Part shown: positions 1 to 8,823 of the stretch, piece after piece
How the letters are laid out: each line of letters begins with the position of its first letter
Position numbering within the stretch: position 1 is the stretch's first letter
Assembly (NCBI GenBank): GCA_037137375.1
Contig: JBAXKJ010000003.1
Coordinates: 1-64,000 of the forward strand
Direction: 5' to 3'
From: CAINVV01 sp037137375
GTDB taxonomy: Bacteria > Bacteroidota > Bacteroidia > Bacteroidales > Prolixibacteraceae
DNA length: 64,000 nt
The notes under the pieces: generated by a model
Told to the model about the DNA's origin: nothing
Database searches by the model: none
Seen by the model: the letters and a program-made list of their open reading frames with translations, nothing else
Program-made: the position numbers and the translations under genes

Positions 1-3000
1 GGACAGTCACTTCAGGTGGTTGCAGCAGCACGGCAACTGCCATCGAGATCACGGTTAATGCATTGCCGACGGTAACTTTTACGGCTCAACCAGGTGCAAC
101 TGCTTGTTTGGGTTATGATGTTACCTATACGACAGAATCCTTGCAATCCAGCTATGTTTGGGGTGGACTCGGCACTCTAAACACTGATTATAGCATCACC
201 TCAGGTGGCACAGGTTCAACAAGCAATGCAGTCACGCTGAAGTGGAAAACTACGGGAAGCAAAACTGTAACAATCAATTACACTAATTCAAACGGATGTG
301 CGGCTGCCACCGCAACATCGAGCACAGCTACTACGGTTACTAATTGTAATACTCCACCGGTTATCACATCAGATGGTGGCGGTGCAACTGCTGCTATCAA
401 TGTTCCTGAAAATACGACGGCTGTAACAACGGTAACTGCCACAGATTCTGATCTGCCTGCGCAAACTCTTACCTATTCGATTACAGGCGGGGTAGATGCA
501 GGTAAATTAGCCATCAACAGTTCGACGGGTGCTCTGACCTTCGTTACTGCACCGAATTACGAAGCTCCAACGGATGCCAATTTAGACAATGTTTATGTAC
601 TGGAAGTAACGGTTACAGACGATGGTTTAGGTCATTTGACTGATGTTCAGACAATTTCTGTCACTGTCACGGATGTGAACGAACCTCCGGTAGTGAGTGA
701 TCTGAGCAAGTCCGGTCTGGAAGACAATGATATCACATTTGCAGCAACCGATTTCACTTCGAAATTTGCGGATGTAGATGGCAACTCGCTGACGAAAGTG
801 AAAATAGTCACCTTGCCAGCCAATGGTACGTTGAAACTGAGTGGTGTCGCAATCACGGCAGGACAGGAAATTATAGCTGCTAATCTGGCCAATATTACCT
901 TCACTCCGAATGCCAACTGGAACGGCTCAACCAGCTTCAACTGGAACGGATTTGACGGAACGGTTTACGCGGTTTCCAACGCGAATGTCAACATTACTAT
1001 CACTCCGGTTAATGATCCACCGTTAGCGGTGAATGATACCAAGACTACGAACGAGGATACCGCGACTACGATCAATGTTACAACCAACGATACCGATGTT
1101 GATGGAACAATCGACGTTGCCACCGTAGATTTGGATCCTTCCCTGGCAGGCATTCAAACAAGTTATACAGATTCGCATGGTGACCAATGGAGCGTGAACA
1201 ACTCTGGAGTCGTCACGTTTACCCCGGCATTGAATTACAATGGTTTAGCAGTAATCAATTACACTGTTAAGGACAACAGTGGAGCTGTTTCCAATATTGG
1301 AACCATTTCTATTACGGTTACTCCGGTGAATGATCCTCCTGTAGCGTTGGACGATAATGTTGGAACTGCGGTTAATACACCAATAATTACCAATGTGTTG
1401 GCCAACGATTACGATGTAGACGGAAATCTATCTCCTACGACTGTCACGGTAGTTACAGCGCCTTTGCATGGAACGACCTCTGTGAATGCAACCACCGGAG
1501 CCATTACCTACACGCCAGCAACGGGTTATTACGGAACAGATAGCTATGTCTATCGGGTTTGTGATACGGATGGAGCTTGCGCACAGGCAACAGTGACCAT
1601 ACAGGTTCCGCCATTGGCACCTGTGGCAGTCAACGATGTGGCATCCACCAATGAGGACACACCTGTCAGTATTAATGTGATTTCGAACGACTATGATCCG
1701 CAACCAAACTTTGATTACGGTTCTGTCACCATAACCAGTGCGCCTTCTCATGGGACAACGGCAGTTAATCCAACAACTGGCGTAGTTACCTACACTCCTG
1801 CACTGAACTATAATGGTACGGATCAGTTTACCTACCAGGTTTGTGATCTTACCCATTACTGTTCGCAAGCGAATGTTAATATTACAATCATAGCTGTCAA
1901 CGATCCGCCGGTAGCCGTGAACGATGTTGCCACTATTGATGAAGACGGGGTTCTGAACGGGACTAATTTGTTGGGCAACGACAGCGATCCGGATTTCAAT
2001 ATCCTGACAATCAATACAACACCTGTCAGCGGTCCGTCGCATGGAACATTGGTTATCAATGCGAACGGTACCTATACCTATACACCTGCTCCGAATTACA
2101 ACGGAACCGATTCCTTTGTGTATCAGGTTTGTGACAATGGAACACCTTCATTGTGTGCAACTGCAACTGTTAATATCACCATTAATGCGGTGAATGATCC
2201 ACCGGTAGCTGTAAATGATGTCGCCACCATGCTCGAGGATGGTATTTTAAATGGTACCAATTTGCTGGCCAATGACAGTGATCCGGAAGGGAATGCCTTG
2301 ACGATCAACACAACACCTGTGAGCGGACCTTCACACGGTACAGTTGTGATCAATGCCAACGGCACTTACACTTATACTCCTGCTGCCAATTACAACGGAA
2401 CGGATTCGTTTACGTACAAGGTTTGCGATAATGGTGTACCTTCGGAATGTGCTACAGCAATTGTAACCATCACAATTACTCCCGTGAACGATCCACCGGT
2501 AGCGGTTAACGATACGAAGACCACGAATGAGGATACACCGACAACCATCAATGTTACTACAAATGATACGGATGTTGATGGAACCATTGATGTGGCCACG
2601 GTAGATTTAGATCCTTCCACTTCTGGCATTCAGACAAGTTTTACGGATCCGAATGGCAATTTGTGGAGTGTGAACAACCTGGGGGTCGTCACCTTTACCC
2701 CAGTCTTGAACTACAATGGATTGGCCGTGATCAATTACACAGTCAAAGACAACAGTGGCGCAATTTCAAACATTGGGACAATTTCTATTACGGTTACTCC
2801 TGTAAATGATCCACCGGTGGCTTTGAATGACAACGCAGGAACTTCTCTCAATACTCCGGTTATTACGGACGTTTTGGCCAACGATTACGATGTGGACGGA
2901 AATCTGTCTCCTTCGACCGTCACGGTAGTTACGGCGCCTTTGCATGGAACCACCTCTGTCAACCCGACCACTGGAGCCATTACCTATACTCCGGCTACCG

Positions 3001-6000
3001 GTTATTTTGGACCGGATAGTTATGTCTACCGGGTTTGTGATACAGACGGCTCTTGTGCACAGGCAACTGTGAGTCTGCAGATTCCACCTTTAGCCCCTGT
3101 GGCAGTCAACGATGTTGCCTCAACAAACGAGGACTCTCCTGTGAATATCGATGTGGTAGCTAATGACTACGATCCGCAACCAAACATTAATTACGCTTCT
3201 GTAACTATAATCAGTGGACCTTCTCACGGGACAACTTCGGTTAATCCGACAACCGGCGTCGTTACCTATACTCCTTCGCTTAACTACAATGGCACGGATC
3301 AATTTACTTATCAGGTTTGTGATCTTACCGGTTACTGCTCGCAAGCACTTGTCAATATCACGATAGTATCAGTGAACGATGCGCCAGTGGCAGTGAACGA
3401 TGTTGGCACTATTGACGAAGATGGGGTACTTAATGGGCCTAATTTGTTGGGCAACGACAGCGATCCTGATTTCAATACCCTGACAATCAATACAACACCA
3501 GTAAGCGGCCCGTCGCATGGCACATTGGTTATAAATGCCAATGGTACCTACACTTATACACCTGCTCCGAATTACAATGGAACCGACTCCTTTGTGTATC
3601 AGGTATGTGACAACGGCTCGTCTTCACTCTGTGCAACTGCTACGGTTACCATTACCATCAATGCCGTGAACGATCCGCCGGTGGCTGTGAATGATGTTGC
3701 ATCAACCATTCAGGATACACCTGTCACTATTAGTGTCACCACGAACGATACAGATGTGGATGGAACTATCGATGTGACTACTGTAGACCTTAACCCATCT
3801 GTCGCGGGTGTACAAGCCAGTTATACGGACTCTCATGGTAATGTTTGGACAGTAAACAGTTCCGGAGTTGTCACGTTTAGTCCTGCTTTGCTTTATTTTG
3901 GAACCGCATCGATCACGTACAATGTGAAAGACAACAGCGGCGCCCTTTCAAATGCTGCGACCATTTCAGTGACTGTTGGCGCGGTTAACCATCCACCGGT
4001 TGTATCTGATATTACCAAATCGGGTACGGAGGATAATACCGTCACCTTTACCGCTTCTGATTTTACCTCGAAGTTTACAGATGTGGACGGTAACAGTCTG
4101 ACAAAGATCAAGGTAGTCACCTTACCTGTTAATGGTATTTTGAAGCTTTCCGGTGTGGCGATTACTGCAGGACAGGAAATTACTGCGGCCAACCTGGCAA
4201 ATATTACCTTCGTTCCGGATGCCAACTGGAATGGAACTACCAGTTTCGACTGGAATGGTTTTGACGGGACAGTATATGCTGCTGTTACCGCGAAGGTGAA
4301 TATCAATGTTGCCGCAGTTAATGATCCGCCGGTAGTTTCTGATATAAGCAAGACGGGTATTGAGGATATTCCAGTCACTTTCACTGCTCCTGATTTCACC
4401 TCGAAATTTACGGATATTGAAGGCAACTCCTTGATCCGGGTGAAAATAGTGACTTTACCTGCTAATGGTACGGTGAAACTTTCTGGTGTGGCTATCACGG
4501 CAGGACAGGAGATCCCGGCAGCCAGTCTGGCAAATATTACTTTTGTGCCGGCTGCTAACTGGAATGGAACTACAAGTTTCAATTGGAATGGTTTTGACGG
4601 AACAGATTACGCTGTTGTTGCAGCGAAAGTGAATATTTCACTCTCTGCAGTTAATGATCCGCCAGTTGTTTCCAATATTTTCAAATCCTGCTTAGAGGGG
4701 GCTCCCACCGTCACTTTTAGTGCATCCGACTTTACCGGTAATTTCTATGATGCAGAAGGTAGCAGTTTATTCAAGATTATGATCACCAGTCTGCCGGCCA
4801 ATGGTACCTTGAAGCTCAATGGCATAGTAGTAACCCAAAACCAGGAAATAGCCCCTGCAGATCTGAACAAATTGACCTTTACCCCGTTTGCCAACTGGAA
4901 TGGAATCACCACTTTCGGATGGAATGGCAACGATGGATCGCTTTATGCCGCTTCACCTGCAAATGTCAACATAACCGTTATTCCTGTGAACAATGCACCT
5001 ACCTTTGTTGCAGGAGGTAACCTTGTAGTCTGTGCCAATTCAGGGGCACAAACGGTTAACAATTTTGCTACTTCCATTAGTGCAGGTCCAGCCGACGAAT
5101 CGTCTCAGATCGTTACCTTCCTGGTATTCAATGATAATAATTCGTTGTTTACGGTACAGCCTGCTTTAAGCGATACTGGAATATTGACGTATACTCCTGC
5201 AAATGGGAAAAGTGGAACTGCGAGGGTAACGGTTCAGCTCATGGATGATGGGGGTACACAAAACGGCGGAAATGATACTTCTACAGCACAGTCCTTCACT
5301 ATCACCTTGACACCTTTGCCGGATGCACCCTCAGCGATTGGTGTACAAAACTTCTGTGGCAGCGCTACAGTTGCAAACCTCACTGCTTCTGCTCCGATTG
5401 GTGCAAACGTCAGATGGTATGCAGCGGCTTCAGGAGGAAATGTCTTGCCAGGCACCAATATACTGGTCCCGAATACAACCTATTACGCCGAGTCCTTTAA
5501 TTCAACAACAGGATGTATTTCGGCTAGAAAAGCTGTCGTTGCATCGATTATTGCACTTCCGGCAGCTCCAACGGGCATTGCCATCCAGAATTTCTGCTTA
5601 AATTCGACCGTAAAAGATCTGGTAGCTACTGCCCCAACTGGATCAATCGTGAAATGGTACGCTTCGGATGGGGGTGGAACAGAACTCCCGGCCTCAACTC
5701 TGCTGGTGACTAATACCTCCTATTATGCTGAATCTGTTAATATGACTACCGGTTGTGTTAGTGCATCCAGAACCGTCATTTCAGCTGTTCAATATCCTCC
5801 TCCGGCACTACCAAATGCCGATGCTGTTCAATATTTCTGCGGCAGTGCAATGGTAGCCAATCTGGTAGCTTCTGCTTCGAATGGTACGACCGTCAGATGG
5901 TTCGCAACAGCCACCGGCGGAATGGCTCTTTCTGATGCCACACTACTGACGACCAATAACACTTATTATGCCGAGTCGGTTAGTAACCTAAGCGGTTGCA

Positions 6001-7868
6001 TCAGTACCTCCAGAACGCCGGTACTGGTGACCATTTATCAGAACCCGGATGTTCCGTCGGCTGTCTCAGCACAGTTCTTCTGTGGTAGCGCCAATGTCTC
6101 AAATCTGGCAGCCACTGCACCAAACGGATCGATCCTCAGATGGTACGCGACTGCCACTGGAGGAACTCCTCTGGCGGCAACAACGGCACTGTTAAGCAAT
6201 ACGACCTATTATGTAGAGTCTGTCAATTCAACTACTGGGTGTGTTTCAGCGAGAATAACAGTTCTTGTTACCTTACTTGAACTTCCTGCTGCTCCAACTG
6301 GCAGTACTATCCAGAACTTCTGCGGAAGTCCGACGGTTAAGGATCTGACAGCTTATGCCCCTACCGGATCAATCGTGAAATGGTACGCTGCCGTCAAGGG
6401 CGGCACAGAACTCCCGGCCTCTACGCCATTGGTGTTTGACACTCCTTATTTTGCTGAATCTGTCAATACCACCACCGGCTGTGCAAGTGCTACCAGAACC
6501 GTGATTGTCGCAGCGGTTTATCCGCCGCCTGCTCCGCCGCTGGCTGATGCCGTGCAGAATTTCTGCGGGAGTGCGACTCTGGCAAACATCAAGGCAACCG
6601 TACCAACTTCGCTGGATATGAAATGGTATACTGTGCCCACAGGCGGTGCAGCCATTCCGTTGACAACAGCACTGACCACCGGCACCTACTATGCTGAGGC
6701 CATTAATAATGTAACGGGTTGTATTAGTTCCACCAGAACAGCGGTTAAGGTGAACCTGAACGCTTACCCGGATGCCCCAACAGCAGCGGCTTCCCAGGTA
6801 TTCTGCGGTGGCGCCACCTTGGCTAATCTATCCGTTACCCCGGCTGCAGGCACAACAGTCTACTGGTATACAGCCGCAACGGGTGGAACAGCCCTCGACA
6901 ATTCATCTACTTTGACAACTGGCACAAGGTATTACGCCGAAGCCGTAAATAGTACCACAGGATGCGTAAGTCTTACCAGGACTGCCGTAACGGCAACTGT
7001 CAACGTCCTTCCTGGAGCACCCACAGGAAACGCCTCTCAGACCTTCTGCACGGAAAACGCTCCGAAGGTGTCCAGCCTTACGGTTACCGGCTCGAATGTA
7101 GTCTGGTATAACGCCGCTTCTGGAGGGACAGTTGTAGATGCCACCACAGCGCTGGTCAATGGAACGACTTATTATGCGGGTCAGACCGTTAACGGTTGTA
7201 CTTCATCTGCCCGACTTGCTGTTTCAGCTGTTGTGCAAACTTGCAATACGCCTCCTGTCAATAAGCCTCCGGTAGTATCTGATATTTCCAAAATGATCAA
7301 TATGAATCAGACGCTGGCTTTCACCCAGAATGACTTCACGGGGGCGTACACGGATGCCGACAAGGATGTGATGGTCAATATCAGAATTGAGTCGCTTCCG
7401 CTTCATGGTGTGTTAACTCTCAACGGATTGAACATTTCCGCAGGTCAGATCATCCTTTCGTCCGATCTGAGTAAGCTGGTCTTCAAACCAGACCAGGATT
7501 ATTATGGGAATACTTCCTTCCGGTGGACCGCAACAGACGGAAAGGACTATGCCCTTGCCTCTGCGACCGTATTTATTACCATCAACAAACTGGATCTCTT
7601 CATCCCACAGGGATTCTCTCCCAACGGCGACGGCATCGATGATTATTTCGTTATTAAGGGGGCAGAAAGGTACATTGTTACACTAAGGATTTTCAACAGA
7701 TGGGGTAACAAAGTGTATGAAAGCGACCATTATAAGAATGACTGGGACGGAGTTTCCAATGTAGGAATACTGATATCTAATAAGTTACCAACAGGAACCT
7801 ACTACTATACAGCCAACTTTAACAATGGAGACAAAGAAATAATCGGTTATCTAACCATTAACAGGTAA
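1..7868 (+). CDS. Giant multidomain T9SS type-B adhesin (5' end outside window)
   Basis: The frame is open from base 3, so the true start lies upstream; a TTG at 63 is not a credible start. At least 2,620 residues are visible. In order: a PKD/Ig-like region, a cadherin-like domain (about 345-690), a long array of VNDPPVA-linked cadherin/Big_9-like modules (about 690-5000), eight Ig-like modules of about 80 residues, most with FCGS and WY motifs (about 5325-7245), one more module resembling those at 690-1020 (about 7260-7590), and a C-terminal domain with SPNGDGIDD and FNRWG motifs (about 7600-7865). That last domain is the gliding-motility-associated CHU_C/type-B sorting domain, which directs export by the type IX system and surface attachment. 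A PorP/SprF gene starts 5 nt downstream, the usual partner of type-B cargo. Role inferred: secreted surface adhesin or matrix protein. Ligand unknown. Confidence 0.9.
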   Translation, partial: TVTSGGCSSTATAIEITVNALPTVTFTAQPGATACLGYDVTYTTESLQSSYVWGGLGTLNTDYSITSGGTGSTSNAVTLKWKTTGSKTVTINYTNSNGCAAATATSSTATTVTNCNTPPVITSDGGGATAAINVPENTTAVTTVTATDSDLPAQTLTYSITGGVDAGKLAINSSTGALTFVTAPNYEAPTDANLDNVYVLEVTVTDDGLGHLTDVQTISVTVTDVNEPPVVSDLSKSGLEDNDITFAATDFTSKFADVDGNSLTKVKIVTLPANGTLKLSGVAITAGQEIIAANLANITFTPNANWNGSTSFNWNGFDGTVYAVSNANVNITITPVNDPPLAVNDTKTTNEDTATTINVTTNDTDVDGTIDVATVDLDPSLAGIQTSYTDSHGDQWSVNNSGVVTFTPALNYNGLAVINYTVKDNSGAVSNIGTISITVTPVNDPPVALDDNVGTAVNTPIITNVLANDYDVDGNLSPTTVTVVTAPLHGTTSVNATTGAITYTPATGYYGTDSYVYRVCDTDGACAQATVTIQVPPLAPVAVNDVASTNEDTPVSINVISNDYDPQPNFDYGSVTITSAPSHGTTAVNPTTGVVTYTPALNYNGTDQFTYQVCDLTHYCSQANVNITIIAVNDPPVAVNDVATIDEDGVLNGTNLLGNDSDPDFNILTINTTPVSGPSHGTLVINANGTYTYTPAPNYNGTDSFVYQVCDNGTPSLCATATVNITINAVNDPPVAVNDVATMLEDGILNGTNLLANDSDPEGNALTINTTPVSGPSHGTVVINANGTYTYTPAANYNGTDSFTYKVCDNGVPSECATAIVTITITPVNDPPVAVNDTKTTNEDTPTTINVTTNDTDVDGTIDVATVDLDPSTSGIQTSFTDPNGNLWSVNNLGVVTFTPVLNYNGLAVINYTVKDNSGAISNIGTISITVTPVNDPPVALNDNAGTSLNTPVITDVLANDYDVDGNLSPSTVTVVTAPLHGTTSVNPTTGAITYTPATGYFGPDSYVYRVCDTDGSCAQATVSLQIPPLAPVAVNDVASTNEDSPVNIDVVANDYDPQPNINYASVTIISGPSHGTTSVNPTTGVVTYTPSLNYNGTDQFTYQVCDLTGYCSQALVNITIVSVNDAPVAVNDVGTIDEDGVLNGPNLLGNDSDPDFNTLTINTTPVSGPSHGTLVINANGTYTYTPAPNYNGTDSFVYQVCDNGSSSLCATATVTITINAVNDPPVAVNDVASTIQDTPVTISVTTNDTDVDGTIDVTTVDLNPSVAGVQASYTDSHGNVWTVNSSGVVTFSPALLYFGTASITYNVKDNSGALSNAATISVTVGAVNHPPVVSDITKSGTEDNTVTFTASDFTSKFTDVDGNSLTKIKVVTLPVNGILKLSGVAITAGQEITAANLANITFVPDANWNGTTSFDWNGFDGTVYAAVTAKVNINVAAVNDPPVVSDISKTGIEDIPVTFTAPDFTSKFTDIEGNSLIRVKIVTLPANGTVKLSGVAITAGQEIPAASLANITFVPAANWNGTTSFNWNGFDGTDYAVVAAKVNISLSAVNDPPVVSNIFKSCLEGAPTVTFSASDFTGNFYDAEGSSLFKIMITSLPANGTLKLNGIVVTQNQEIAPADLNKLTFTPFANWNGITTFGWNGNDGSLYAASPANVNITVIPVNNAPTFVAGGNLVVCANSGAQTVNNFATSISAGPADESSQIVTFLVFNDNNSLFTVQPALSDTGILTYTPANGKSGTARVTVQLMDDGGTQNGGNDTSTAQSFTITLTPLPDAPSAIGVQNFCGSATVANLTASAPIGANVRWYAAASGGNVLPGTNILVPNTTYYAESFNSTTGCISARKAVVASIIALPAAPTGIAIQNFCLNSTVKDLVATAPTGSIVKWYASDGGGTELPASTLLVTNTSYYAESVNMTTGCVSASRTVISAVQYPPPALPNADAVQYFCGSAMVANLVASASNGTTVRWFATATGGMALSDATLLTTNNTYYAESVSNLSGCISTSRTPVLVTIYQNPDVPSAVSAQFFCGSANVSNLAATAPNGSILRWYATATGGTPLAATTALLSNTTYYVESVNSTTGCVSARITVLVTLLELPAAPTGSTIQNFCGSPTVKDLTAYAPTGSIVKWYAAVKGGTELPASTPLVFDTPYFAESVNTTTGCASATRTVIVAAVYPPPAPPLADAVQNFCGSATLANIKATVPTSLDMKWYTVPTGGAAIPLTTALTTGTYYAEAINNVTGCISSTRTAVKVNLNAYPDAPTAAASQVFCGGATLANLSVTPAAGTTVYWYTAATGGTALDNSSTLTTGTRYYAEAVNSTTGCVSLTRTAVTATVNVLPGAPTGNASQTFCTENAPKVSSLTVTGSNVVWYNAASGGTVVDATTALVNGTTYYAGQTVNGCTSSARLAVSAVVQTCNTPPVNKPPVVSDISKMINMNQTLAFTQNDFTGAYTDADKDVMVNIRIESLPLHGVLTLNGLNISAGQIILSSDLSKLVFKPDQDYYGNTSFRWTATDGKDYALASATVFITINKLDLFIPQGFSPNGDGIDDYFVIKGAERYIVTLRIFNRWGNKVYESDHYKNDWDGVSNVGILISNKLPTGTYYYTANFNNGDKEIIGYLTINR

Positions 7869-7873
7869 TACTC

Positions 7874-8809
7874 ATGTTTAAAAGATTCTCTATATTATTT
7901 CTCTTCTTGATGTTCACCGCGCGCCTCTTTGCGCAGCAGGATCCGATGTATTCTCAATATGTTTTCAACGGCTTGCTGATCAACCCTGCCTATGCCGGTT
8001 CGAGGGAGGTTTTGAATGCAACGGCCTTGTACCGCAACCAGTGGGTGAATATCCCGGGTGCGCCGAAGACCGGGGCTTTCTCGATAGATTCGCCGGTGAA
8101 AAACCAGAAAGTCGGACTGGGACTGAATGTGGTCTTCGACAAGATCGGTGTAACCAACCACTCCGGAATATCGGGAATATACGGTTACAAGGTATATTTT
8201 AGTCCACAGAGTGTCCTTTCTTTCGGTCTGCAGGCTGGTATCGGCTTTTTCAATTCAACCAACACAGAGGTTCGCTATACGAACGATAACAACATAGATC
8301 CGGCCTTTCAGGAGGACTATCACCGCGTGCTGCCCAATTTCGGCTTCGGCACTTATTTTCATTCCGATAGATTCTATGCGGGACTCTCGGTGATGGATAT
8401 TCTGGGTAAGGCAATCGAGAATCGGATCTATCCAAATATGGCTAATGATTTAAATATCAATGTTGTAACTCACTTCTTCATCAATTCGGGATACCTTTTT
8501 GATCTATCGCGTGATATTCATTTTCAACCCTCCGTTCTGGTGAAATATGTAAGTGGTGCCCCTATTGAGGGCGATTTCAACGCTGTATTTTCCATCTACG
8601 ATCTTCTGGCCTTCGGGGTTTCCTACCGGAGTTTCGCTTCAGTTGATTTTCTGATGCAGGTGAAAGTGAGTAAACAGTTGAGCCTTGGTTATTCTTATGA
8701 ATATTCCACCAACGAACTGAGTAATTTCACCAGTGGTTCGCATGAGATAGTACTGCGATACCAGTTTGATTTCTCAAAAGGAAAAATTGTTACCCCACGC
8801 TTCTTCTAA
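7874..8809 (+). CDS. PorP/SprF family type IX secretion outer-membrane protein
   Basis: 311 residues with an N-terminal signal peptide (MFKRFSILFLFLMFTARLFA) followed at once by QQDPMYSQYVFNGLLINPAYAG, the hallmark start of mature PorP/SprF proteins. The rest has the alternating pattern of an outer-membrane beta-barrel (for example LSFGLQAGIGF and LSLGYSYEYS) and ends in a phenylalanine. In Flavobacterium, SprF is needed to export or attach a specific type-B cargo. The start codon is 5 nt after the stop of the giant adhesin and 14 nt separate this gene from the next OmpA-like gene, so the three probably form one operon and this protein is probably the dedicated partner of that adhesin. Confidence 0.92.
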   Translation: MFKRFSILFLFLMFTARLFAQQDPMYSQYVFNGLLINPAYAGSREVLNATALYRNQWVNIPGAPKTGAFSIDSPVKNQKVGLGLNVVFDKIGVTNHSGISGIYGYKVYFSPQSVLSFGLQAGIGFFNSTNTEVRYTNDNNIDPAFQEDYHRVLPNFGFGTYFHSDRFYAGLSVMDILGKAIENRIYPNMANDLNINVVTHFFINSGYLFDLSRDIHFQPSVLVKYVSGAPIEGDFNAVFSIYDLLAFGVSYRSFASVDFLMQVKVSKQLSLGYSYEYSTNELSNFTSGSHEIVLRYQFDFSKGKIVTPRFF

Positions 8810-8823
8810 TTAGCAAGTAAACC

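Noticed and set aside
647..4930. Many minus-strand frames of 60-230 codons inside the adhesin.
   Set aside because: They recur at every copy of the repeat modules, so they are shadows of the coding strand.
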